Of a stretch of DNA of 64,000 nt, positions 56,748-64,000 are shown one piece after another; positions within the stretch are counted from its first letter, which is position 1, and each line of letters begins with the position of its first letter. Source of the DNA: Slackia equolifaciens (GTDB taxonomy: Bacteria > Actinomycetota > Coriobacteriia > Coriobacteriales > Eggerthellaceae); NCBI RefSeq assembly GCF_003725995.1, contig NZ_QIBX01000007.1:47250-111249 (forward strand), read 5' to 3'. A program made the position numbers and the translations under genes. The notes below the pieces were generated by a model. That model was not told the DNA's origin. It made no database searches and worked only from the letters and a program-made list of their open reading frames with translations.

Positions 56748-56907
56748 GGCGGAACGGGCAGCCGCTGCGAACGAATCTGGCGGCCATCTTGCCCTTCAAT
56801 CGTCGCTCACGTGCAAAGCACGCCTCGCTCCTCTTTCAGGGCAATATGGCTTGCCAGCTTCGCCCTCGCTGACTTTACCTAACCTAAAAGGTAGATCCCG
56901 TTCCGCC
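56748..56907. repeat. Inverted repeats in the leuA-leuC gap
   Basis: GGCGGAACGGG (56748-56758) pairs with CCCGTTCCGCC (56897-56907). Between them a second long imperfect stem brings CTGGC, CCAT and TTGCCCT opposite AGGGCAA, ATGG and GCCAG (about 56778-56865). Part of this (AATCTGGCGGC and CCCTTCAATCGTCGC) recurs at 14318-14348. Confidence 0.8.
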
Positions 56908-56929
56908 TGGTTTCCTTACTTACCTAGTA

Positions 56930-58615
56930 TTATTCCTGCGAGCAGGCGCGGTTTACGGCCGAAATCAGAGCCTTGATGGCAGCCGTCACGGTATCGCCGT
57001 GCTCGCCAGCGCCCCACACCAGCTTGCCGTCGCTGCCCTCGATGGCCACGTAGGCCATGGCGTGCGCATCGGATCCGGTGCTCAGCGTGTGCTCGGCGTA
57101 ATCGACGATATGCGCGCGCAGCCCCAGCTTGCCCAGGCCATCGCACACCGAGTCCAGACGTCCGTTGCCGTTGCCGATCACGTCCTGCTCAATGCCGTCC
57201 AGCTTCACGGTTACGAACGCCTTGAAAGCCTTGTTGTTGTCGGCGTGCGTGTAATGGAAGTCCAGCAGCTCCACGCGGCCGGGATGGTTCACGTAGCGGC
57301 TGTGGAAGATGTCGTTCACCTCGGCGGGCGAGAGCTCCTTGTGAGCATGGTCGGACACGTCCTTGGACGCGTAGCTCAGCTCCTCGCGCATCTTGGGCGG
57401 CAGCACGTAGCCATAGTTGGTCTCCAGGATGTAGCCAATGCCACCCTTGCCAGACTGGCTGTTGATGCGAATGACGTCGGTTTCGTACTTGCGGTTGACA
57501 TCCGCCGGGTCGATGGGCAGATACGGGCAGGTCCAGTGCTCGGGGTCGTGCTCCTTGCGCCACGCGAAGCCCTTGGCGATGGCGTCTTGGTGGCTGCCGG
57601 AGAACGCGGCGAACACCAACGAGCCGGCATAGGGGCGACGAGGCTCTACCACCATGCGGGTGGTGCGCTCGTACATCTCCACCAGGCTGGGCATATCGCT
57701 GAAGTCGAGCATGGGGTCAACGCCATGGCTGAACATGTTCATTGCGAGCGTGATGATGTCTACGTTGCCGGTGCGTTCGCCGTTGCCGAAGAGCGTACCC
57801 TCAACGCGGTCGGCGCCGGCCAGAACGCCCAGCTCGGCATCGGCTACTCCGGTGCCGCGGTCGTTATGCGGGTGCAGCGAGATCTCAACGCCTTCGCGAT
57901 ACTTCAGGTTCTTGTGCATGTATTCCACCTGGCAGGCGTACACATGCGGGCTGCTCATCTCCACGGTGGCGGGCAGGTTGATGATGGCCTTGCGATCGGG
58001 CGTGGGCTGCCAGATGCCCAGCACGGCGTTGCATACCTCCAGGGCATACTCGGGTTCGGTGCCGGTGAAGCTTTCGGGGCTGTACTCAAAACGGTAGTTG
58101 TCGTTGCCCGCCTCGTCGGTCAGCTGCTTTAGCAGCTTGGCGCCATCAACGGCGATCTGCTTGATCTGCTCGCGGTCGCGCTTGAACACCTGCTCGCGCT
58201 GCGCAACGCTGGTGGAGTTGTATACGTGCACCACCACGGGGGTTTTGCAGCCTTCCAGCGCGGCGAAGGTCTTGCGGATGATGTGCTCGCGTGCCTGGGT
58301 GAGCACCTGGATAGTAACGTCCTCGGGAATCATGTTTCGCTCGATCAGCGTGCGCGCGAACTCGAACTCGGTCTCGCTGGCAGCGGGAAAACCGATCTCG
58401 ATCTCCTTGAAGCCAATCTCAACGAGCTTCTCCCACATCTCCAGCTTTTCTTCCAGGCTCATAGGGATGATGAGCGCCTGGTTGCCGTCGCGCAAATCCA
58501 CGCTGCACCATTTGGGCGCGTGCTCGATGTAGTCCTTCTGCACCCAGTCGTAGCAGGGCTCGGGCGGCATGTAGAATCCAGGCTGGTATTTGGTATGGGT
58601 GGGCATTCCTGTCAT
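56930..58615 (-). CDS. leuA: 2-isopropylmalate synthase
   Basis: 561 residues from the ATG at 58615, preceded by a perfect AAGGAGG; the frame is open 35 codons further upstream without support. This is the longer LeuA type seen in actinobacteria. Catalytic-domain motifs: CSVDLRDGNQALI (metal-binding Asp), EIEIGFPAAS, VEISLHPHNDRGTGVADAELG, GADRVEGTLFGNGERTGNVD; the last 130 residues are the regulatory LeuA dimer domain (GNGNGRLDSVCDGL), probably the site of leucine feedback. It commits 2-ketoisovalerate to leucine. A GCCCGG/CCGGGC hairpin lies directly before the ribosome site. Confidence 0.97.
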   Translation of the reverse strand: MTGMPTHTKYQPGFYMPPEPCYDWVQKDYIEHAPKWCSVDLRDGNQALIIPMSLEEKLEMWEKLVEIGFKEIEIGFPAASETEFEFARTLIERNMIPEDVTIQVLTQAREHIIRKTFAALEGCKTPVVVHVYNSTSVAQREQVFKRDREQIKQIAVDGAKLLKQLTDEAGNDNYRFEYSPESFTGTEPEYALEVCNAVLGIWQPTPDRKAIINLPATVEMSSPHVYACQVEYMHKNLKYREGVEISLHPHNDRGTGVADAELGVLAGADRVEGTLFGNGERTGNVDIITLAMNMFSHGVDPMLDFSDMPSLVEMYERTTRMVVEPRRPYAGSLVFAAFSGSHQDAIAKGFAWRKEHDPEHWTCPYLPIDPADVNRKYETDVIRINSQSGKGGIGYILETNYGYVLPPKMREELSYASKDVSDHAHKELSPAEVNDIFHSRYVNHPGRVELLDFHYTHADNNKAFKAFVTVKLDGIEQDVIGNGNGRLDSVCDGLGKLGLRAHIVDYAEHTLSTGSDAHAMAYVAIEGSDGKLVWGAGEHGDTVTAAIKALISAVNRACSQE

Positions 58616-58819
58616 GAGAGGTACCTCCTTATCAGGCCCGGTCGTGCCGGGCGTTTGCTGGCTGCATGAGAGGCGTCCTCGTGGTAATCCGGTCGTCGTT
58701 GCCGCACGAGGCGCCTGCAACGGCCGCTTGGGACGGCCGGGCGACGAAAGGATTTATAAGGCGCAGACCCGTTGGTTCGCGACGTTCGGGCGTTTCCGCT
58801 TCGAAGCTCGTGGCGCGAC

Positions 58820-60031
58820 CTACAGGTGCGCCTGGATAAGCTTGGGGCGGAAGCCCCCGGCGGCGAGCGCGTCCACGATTTGATGCTTGTGCTCGGTGCC
58901 GTAGGCCTCGATGGTAAGACGCAACTCCACGGCGGCGTTGCGGTTGGTGCTCACGAATTGGTTGTGATCCAGCCTGATCACGTTACCGTTGTTCTCGGCA
59001 ACGATGGAGGCCACGCGAACCAGCTCGCCGGGGCGATCGGGCAGCAGCGTGGACACCGTGAAGATGCGGTCGCGTTGAATCAGGCCGTGCTGCACCACGG
59101 AAGACATGGTGATGACGTCCATGTTGCCGCCGGAGAGGATGGAAACCACTTTTTTGCCCGTGAACGGCAGATGCTTGAGCGCTGCCACAGTGAGCAAGCC
59201 CGAGTTCTCCACGATCATCTTGTGGTTCTCCACCATATCCAAGAAGGCCACGATGAGCTCGTCGTCTTCGATGGTGATGATGTCGTCCAGGTTTTCCTGC
59301 AAATAGGGGAACAGCTTGTCGCCGGGCTCCTGTACGGCAGTGCCATCGGCGATGGTGTTCACGCTGGGCAGCTTCACCACGTGTCCGGCCTCGAACGATG
59401 CCTTGAGGCACGCCGCGCCCGCAGGCTCCACGCCGATGACCTTAATATGGGGGTTCAAAAGTTTTGCCAAGGTGGATACGCCGGTGGCCAGCCCACCGCC
59501 TCCAACGGGCACCAGGATATAGTCAACCAGCGGTAGCTCCTGGACGATCTCCATGGTGATGGTGCCCTGGCCGGTGGCAACCGTCAGGTCGTTGAACGGA
59601 TGGATGAAGGTGTAGCCATGCTCTTCGGCGAGCTCAAGCGCCTTCTCGCATGCCTCGTCATATACGTCGCCGTGCAGCACAACCTCCGCACCGTAGTGCT
59701 TGGTGCGCTCCACTTTGATAAGCGGGGTGGTGGTGGGCATGACCACGATGGATTTCGCTCCGCAGCGGGTAGCGGCAAATGCCACACCCTGCGCATGATT
59801 GCCCGCCGATGCAGTAATCAGGCCGCGATTGCGCTCTTCGTCGGTCAGCGTGCTGATTTTGTAGTAGGCGCCGCGAACTTTGTATGCGCCGGTGCGCTGC
59901 ATGTTCTCGGGCTTGAAATACACCTTGTTGCCGGTGGCTTCGCTGAAATGAGGGCTCTCGATAAGCTCGGTCTTCTGGGTCACTTCTTTGACTCGGATTG
60001 ATGCTTCTTCGAATGTGTCCAGCGTGAGCAT
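58820..60031 (-). CDS. ilvA: Threonine ammonia-lyase, biosynthetic short form
   Basis: 403 residues: a PLP fold-type II domain (Lys in NMQRTGAYKVRGAYYKI, phosphate loop VPVGGGGLATG) and a C-terminal ACT-like domain (about 325-400, DRPGELVRVASIVAENNGNVIRLDH). It turns threonine into 2-oxobutanoate for isoleucine synthesis. Ribosome site AAGGAATGAG. The gene starts the ilvA-leu row; a 204-base gap separates it from leuA, with a CGGCCG stem but no T-run. ridA is divergent on the other strand. Confidence 0.95.
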   Translation of the reverse strand: MLTLDTFEEASIRVKEVTQKTELIESPHFSEATGNKVYFKPENMQRTGAYKVRGAYYKISTLTDEERNRGLITASAGNHAQGVAFAATRCGAKSIVVMPTTTPLIKVERTKHYGAEVVLHGDVYDEACEKALELAEEHGYTFIHPFNDLTVATGQGTITMEIVQELPLVDYILVPVGGGGLATGVSTLAKLLNPHIKVIGVEPAGAACLKASFEAGHVVKLPSVNTIADGTAVQEPGDKLFPYLQENLDDIITIEDDELIVAFLDMVENHKMIVENSGLLTVAALKHLPFTGKKVVSILSGGNMDVITMSSVVQHGLIQRDRIFTVSTLLPDRPGELVRVASIVAENNGNVIRLDHNQFVSTNRNAAVELRLTIEAYGTEHKHQIVDALAAGGFRPKLIQAHL

Positions 60032-60058
60032 ATCGTCTCATTCCTTCGTGGTGCACTT

Positions 60059-60108
60059 TTCCAATTTAGTGTAGTAAAGTAGTATACCTTTTTATCCGGT
60101 AATTGGAA
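60059..60108 (-). promoter_or_regulatory. ilvA promoter with flanking inverted repeat
   Basis: On the minus strand TTCCAA (60108-60103), 16 bp, TATACT (60086-60081). The promoter is framed by TTCCAATT/AATTGGAA (60059-60066 and 60101-60108), and two GTAGTA repeats lie just downstream of the -10, possible operators. The gap from 60109 to 60550 has no other gene I would support. Confidence 0.6.
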
Positions 60109-60550
60109 GAGACGAAGCGCCGTCTGCCCCAATTGCCGGGACGTATTCAAACGGGTCTGACGGCAAGCGGCTTTGTCGTGCGGCGTGGAAAGCCTCGCGA
60201 GTCGTCGTCGATCCTCGCAACGATCGCTGGCTTTTCGTACGCGACGGTCCTGTTAAGAACGCTGCACCAAGCCGTTCGGTCCAACAGACACGTAACTGAT
60301 ACTGTATAAAAACGGCGATGCTCTTTTGGGCGAAGAGGCAATTGTTGCGCTACTTTTAACAAAACAAAGGCCGTCTTGGCGCGCGCGAGGAGTACCATAG
60401 CTTCAACCGTGCAGGAGAAGGTAGCCGCGCATGGGCCATCGCGCATTGCGCATCGTCTGTGGCGACTTGCCACGTCTCGCGCATTGCTCACATGGGCTTG
60501 TTCCGTCGCTCCGTCTCTCTGCGCAACCATCGCGAGAAAGAGGTGCTGCC

Positions 60551-60934
60551 ATGAAGACCGTATCCACTCCTAACGCTCCTGCCGCCATCGGCCCCTACGT
60601 TCAAGGCAATATCGTCGGAGGGCTGCTGTTCGCCTCTGGCCAGATTCCGCTCGACCCCGCGACGGGCGAGATGGTTGGCACCACCATTGAGGAGCAGACC
60701 GCTCAGGTCATGAAGAACGTCGGTGCGTTGCTTGAGGCCGCCGGCTCCGATTTCGACCACGTGGTCAAAACCACGTGCTTCCTTGATGACATGGGCGATT
60801 TCGCGGCGTTCAACGGCGTGTACGCCCAGGCGTTCGGCGAACATCTGCCCGCTCGCTCCGCTGTTGAAGTGGGCGCGCTTCCCAAGGGCGCGCTTGTCGA
60901 GGTCGAGGTCATCGCCGAGGTCATCGCGCAATAG
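60551..60934 (+). CDS. ridA: RidA-family imine/enamine deaminase
   Basis: 127 residues from [18 protein letters not shown], ribosome site GAAAGAGG; an in-frame ATG 40 codons earlier also has a ribosome-like site but would add a tail not typical of RidA. The signature is intact: [44 protein letters not shown], and catalytic Arg102 in PARSAVEV with a closing VEVEVIA. It hydrolyses reactive 2-aminoacrylate and iminobutanoate made by IlvA, encoded divergently next door. Confidence 0.95.
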   Translation: MKTVSTPNAPAAIGPYVQGNIVGGLLFASGQIPLDPATGEMVGTTIEEQTAQVMKNVGALLEAAGSDFDHVVKTTCFLDDMGDFAAFNGVYAQAFGEHLPARSAVEVGALPKGALVEVEVIAEVIAQ

Positions 60935-61141
60935 TAGGTTTGGTGCCTCGCGCCGTTGCGGCCCTTTGGCTATGGGGCTTTGCGCATTTCCACGAAGCCT
61001 CACGTATTCCCGCGATTCGTTCTCGGGGTTTCTAAGCTTTGCGATATTTGAGCTTGAGCGTCCCGCGCCCCCCCAAAACCCGCAGGACGCTCGGGCGAGC
61101 CCATTTGAGGCGCCCCGCGACGCGCACCTATATATAGTTGT

Positions 61142-61183
61142 TATATAAATGCATAAAGAAGCTATATAAATGCATAAGGAAGC
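61142..61183. repeat. 21-bp tandem repeat, 2 copies, AT-rich
   Basis: TATATAAATGCATAARGAAG plus C is present twice in a row (61142-61162, 61163-61183) in otherwise GC-rich DNA, about 100 bases before the ABC gene. It may be an operator or promoter region; a short frame MHKEAMRQLCPMR begins in the second unit but has no ribosome site. Confidence 0.75.
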
Positions 61184-61279
61184 GATGCGCCAGCTCTGTC
61201 CGATGCGCATCGCTTCGCTGAACTCCGTGCTTGCCGCTTGAGGGTGGGGCATGGCCTGAAAATGGATAGGTGGAAAAAC

Positions 61280-62071
61280 ATGACGGGGCAGCCTCTATTC
61301 GAGATGCATGACGTTTCGGTGGTCCGTGCTGGCAGAACGATTCTCCATGTGGACGATTTCGCGCTGGCAGAAGGCGAGCACATTGCTCTTCTCGGCCCCA
61401 ACGGCGCTGGAAAATCCACCTTCATCCAGCTGTTCACGCGTGAGGTCATGCCGCTGCATCGTGATAATCCGCCCGTGCGTTTTCGTGGCAACCCTCGTCC
61501 TACGCTCGCGGATGTCAAATCGTGCGTAGGGGTGGTCAGCGCTACGATGCACGACCAGGTGCGCGTGCACCTTCCCGTCATAGACATCGTGAGCGGCGGC
61601 GTGTTCGGAACGCTTGGACTGCCGCGCCACGTCCAGGTTTCCGACGCCGTCATCGTCAAGGCTCGCGAATCGCTTGCGCGTCTCGGCATAGCCGATCTTT
61701 CCGACCGCGATGTGATGACGCTTTCCACCGGTCAAGTGCGCCGTGTGCTCGTAGCGCGCGAATTGGTGCACGATCCCGAGGTTCTGGTGTTCGACGAACC
61801 GTGCACGGGCCTCGACCCCGAAGGCATGTACCACGTACGCGATGCCATGCGCACGCTTGCCAGCGAAGGCTGCTCGGTGGTGCTCGTTACGCATTATCCC
61901 GAAGACATTATTCCTGCCATCGACCGCGTGCTGCTCATCAAAGAGGCGGCTATCATTGCCGATGGCCCCAAAAAGGAGTTGCTGAATAGCCAGGAGATGA
62001 CGAACCTCTTCGGCGTCCCGCTTGCCGTCGACGAGGCCGATGGCTGGTACAGTATGCGTGGAACGTATTAG
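61280..62071 (+). CDS. Orphan ABC transporter ATP-binding protein
   Basis: 263 residues from the ATG at 61280, six bases after AGGTGG; earlier in-frame starts at 61238 and 61262 are weaker. Fully active ABC ATPase: Walker A GPNGAGKST (34-42 region), signature LSTGQVRR, Walker B VLVFDEP with catalytic Glu, H-loop VTHYPEDI. The signature and the ending resemble ModF/iron-chelate-type ATPases. No permease or binding protein lies nearby in the window, so its transport partner is unknown. Confidence 0.85.
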   Translation: MTGQPLFEMHDVSVVRAGRTILHVDDFALAEGEHIALLGPNGAGKSTFIQLFTREVMPLHRDNPPVRFRGNPRPTLADVKSCVGVVSATMHDQVRVHLPVIDIVSGGVFGTLGLPRHVQVSDAVIVKARESLARLGIADLSDRDVMTLSTGQVRRVLVARELVHDPEVLVFDEPCTGLDPEGMYHVRDAMRTLASEGCSVVLVTHYPEDIIPAIDRVLLIKEAAIIADGPKKELLNSQEMTNLFGVPLAVDEADGWYSMRGTY

Positions 62072-62147
62072 CTCCTCTGTCGTCTGCTCTTCGAGGTGTG
62101 GCGCTCCTTTTGCCCTGGCGGGTTCGGCGTCTCTTTGCTTTTGTTGT

Positions 62148-62449
62148 CAGTTTCTTTAAGTATGTCATCCACCTGCACCTCCAATTTTTCCTTTGCTGGC
62201 AGTTTTCTGGAGTATGTAATCCAGTTTGAAGTAATTTTGCGGGTTACGACTCATCTTTCGATTGCCTTCTGCGTTGGCGGCTTTCATTGCCCCAGGTCAA
62301 TCGTCTTTTGGCGAACGGCGCTCGAATGACTCTGCGCCAACCATCCTTCCGTTTCCGAAAATTGACACGAAACCGGATTACATACTTGCAAAAACTGGCG
62401 AGATTCAGGTTTATAGGCGGAACGGTGGATTACATACTCCGGATAACTG
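62148..62449. repeat. Mirrored array of four 23-bp repeats
   Basis: Consensus CAGTT-N6-AGTATGTAATCC. Direct copies at 62148-62170 and 62200-62222; inverted copies at 62375-62397 and 62427-62449. Both pairs have the same 52-bp step, and the two pairs face each other across 152 bp. The whole gap 62072-62621 is lower in GC than its surroundings and contains no supported gene. Confidence 0.9.
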
Positions 62450-62621
62450 TCATGGCGAGCCCACTCTGTTGCGCACAAGGTCAAAGGTTTCAATCCGTTA
62501 GCCTACTTCGTTTTTCACGTAGGAGGCTTGCTAGCTAATATGGGGCGCAAAGAGAGTGTGAGGCGTATAGCGTGTCGCTGGCAGCACGCAAAGGATCGAA
62601 GCGTACGGTAAGGAGTGTCGC

Positions 62622-63601
62622 ATGAGCACGGCAAAGCGTATAGCAATAGTCGATTTCGATTTCCCCGATTCCCTCATCGAGGAGAACATGTGCGCTCGGG
62701 CGGGCATTGAGCTCACGGTACATGCAGGTCGCTGCGATGCCGAAGAAGTGGCACGCTACGCCCAAGGCGCCGATGCCCTTATCTCTTCATACGGCGACAT
62801 CACGTACGAGGCGCTTGCTGCGCTGGCCCCGCGTTTGAAGGTAGTGAGCCGCACGGGCACAGGCGTAGATAATATAGATGTCGACGCTGCCACCGAACTT
62901 GGAATCGCAGTGTGCAACGTGCCGGGCTACGGGACCGAGGTGGTGAGCGATCACGCTATCGCGCTTACGCTCGCATGTTTGCGTCGCGTCAATGAGCAAG
63001 ATGCCGCCGTTCGTCGGGGCGTGTGGGATTACGCGCGCACACGCCCGCTGGGCCAGGTGCGTGGCAGGCGCTTCGGCATCGTGGGCATGGGGCCATCGGC
63101 GCCGCGGCTGCACGAAAAGCTGCCGGGTTGGGATTTGAGGTAGTGTGCTATTCGCGTTCGCTTGAGCCGAACTCGACGACGGCAGAGGGATATGCCACAC
63201 TGCCGCTCGATGAGCTTTTAGCGACCAGTGATGTAATAAGCGTGCATACGGCGCTTACGCCGCAAACGTATCACTTGATAGACGAGCACGCTATTTCTCT
63301 CATGAAGCCCAGCGCTATTGTGGTCAACACCTCACGCGGAGCGGTTGTCGATACGATTGCGCTTGCTCGCGCGCTCGAAAATAACGCATTGTGGGGAGCA
63401 GGGCTCGACGTGTTCGAGGGCGAGCCGCTTGATCCTGGGCATCCGATAGCGAAGGCGCCGCATACGGTCCTTACGCCCCATGCCGCCTATTGGTCGGAAG
63501 AAAGCGGCATCGAGCTTCGTACACGTACCTGCCAAGCCGCAATCGATGTGCTATGTGGCGTGCAGCCCAGAGACTGCCTTAATCCACAAGTGCTGCAATA
63601 G
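62622..63601 (+). pseudogene. D-isomer-specific 2-hydroxyacid dehydrogenase, frameshifted
   Basis: The frame starting at 62622 (ribosome site AAGGAGTG) encodes the N-terminal substrate domain (VVSRTGTGVDNIDVDAATELGI) and ends out of frame at 63143. From about 63090 another frame continues the family exactly: GAIGAAAARKAAGLGFEVVCYSRS (NAD fold), NTSRGAVVDT (catalytic Arg), DVFEGEPL (Glu), LTPHAAYWS (His). One base is missing within GGCATGGGGCC (63085-63095), where GMGAIG is expected. All catalytic residues remain, so the defect is recent, or is a sequencing error. The intact protein would be about 326 residues, similar to phosphoglycerate or CtBP-type dehydrogenases; substrate unknown. Confidence 0.88.
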
Positions 63602-63899
63602 CATATATATAGATATATAAGGAGGGTTCCTAGGACGCCGATGGTGGGATTCGGCTGAAGGGATACAAGTTGTGGTGGAGTTCCGCAACGCCGTATGGAG
63701 CAAAGAGAAACGCACATCCAAAAAGAAAGTGTTGCAGAGTTGTGGAGACAAAAATTAGTGCTTCACATTCGAAACGACTTCCGTATAATAACAAACCCGC
63801 CGCAAGGGCGAGCCGCTTCGAAGCCGAGCAAGGCGCAAGCCAACAGCAAGACTCCGAAGCACCGGCAAGAACAAATCTTCAGATTCCTGAAAAAAGTTC
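63602..63899. other. Gap before the rRNA-type promoter
   Basis: Open frames here are short, basic and lack ribosome sites; I support none. The last 30 bases are A/T-rich (GATTCCTGAAAAAAG) and may be an UP element for the promoter that follows. Confidence 0.4.
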
Positions 63900-63928
63900 T
63901 TGACACCGGGCGGGCGGCGAGGTAATAT
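63900..63928 (+). promoter_or_regulatory. Consensus promoter, probably of an rRNA operon
   Basis: TTGACA (63900-63905), 17 bp, TAATAT (63923-63928), with an A/T-rich stretch upstream. The 70 bases that follow are very GC-rich with a CCCGGGCGGAGCCCGGG-like stem and no open frame, as in an rRNA leader. The 16S gene itself would begin beyond the window; this is inference. Confidence 0.7.
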
Positions 63929-64000
63929 ACTTCCTCGCGCCAGCAGCGAGCCTGCGACGCGAACCCGACCCGGGCGGAGCCCGGGGGCCGGGGGAACCTT

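Noticed and set aside
58616..58819. Leucine leader peptide before leuA
   Set aside because: I found no short frame with Leu codons, ribosome site and terminator in the ilvA-leuA gap.
63670..63925. Small basic protein before the window end
   Set aside because: Overlapping frames without ribosome site run into an A/T-rich promoter upstream region.

Overview
The window reads as chromosomal DNA of an anaerobic, high-GC actinobacterium of the Eggerthellaceae (Coriobacteriia) type. This placement is inference from gene content: a fumarate-reductase-like flavoprotein fragment, a LuxR regulator with an excisionase-like N-terminus, a YhgE/Pip exporter-like protein, a rubredoxin-flavin reductase fusion, CarD, a class III fructose bisphosphatase, and near-consensus TTGNNN-N17-TANNNT promoters in front of tRNA genes. 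No 16S gene lies in the window, but its last 100 bases look like an rRNA operon promoter and leader.

Layout. 1-6.8 kb: the end of a flavoprotein, two overlapping unknown genes (1488-3481), then an unknown protein, a ClpP-like protease and a VirD4/TraG-like ATPase with no other conjugation gene nearby. 7-12.2 kb: a degenerate ABC ATPase and a YhgE/Pip membrane protein, followed by an AAA/DUF4143 ATPase gene between two copies of a direct repeat carrying the 3' end of yhgE and 23-bp iterons. 12.4-25.6 kb: housekeeping genes (glmS, fbp, acpS, nnrD, ligA), membrane proteins, an Asp/Glu racemase and a branched-chain aminotransferase relative that has lost its PLP lysine. 25.6-29 kb: a dipeptidase, a penicillin-binding serine hydrolase with a truncated upstream paralogue, and high-molecular-weight rubredoxin. 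29.1-32.4 kb: argG-argH behind what looks like a complete arginine attenuator (promoter, nine-Arg leader peptide, antiterminator, terminator). 32.7-36.6 kb: a second AAA/DUF4143 ATPase, tRNA-Lys, ilvE, tRNA-Gln with a duplicated 3' end, yhbY. 36.7-49.6 kb: a surface-protein locus with a LuxR regulator and three very large exported, cell-wall-sorted proteins; two of its promoters carry the same palindrome at the same distance from the -10. 50-53 kb: nhaD, tRNA-Thr, carD. 53.4-60.1 kb: ilvA-leuA-leuC-leuD-leuB on the minus strand, the three gaps between the leu genes each closed by a large inverted repeat; ridA is divergent from ilvA. 61-64 kb: an orphan ABC ATPase, a mirrored array of four 23-bp repeats, a frameshifted 2-hydroxyacid dehydrogenase, and the rRNA-type promoter.

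How genes fit together. IlvA, LeuABCD and IlvE cover much of branched-chain amino-acid synthesis, with RidA disposing of the reactive imines IlvA releases. ArgG and ArgH finish arginine synthesis. GlmS and Fbp feed cell-wall and hexose-phosphate pools. The surface locus probably produces adhesins under its own LuxR activator. All functions are assigned from sequence motifs and remembered families only; no database search was run.
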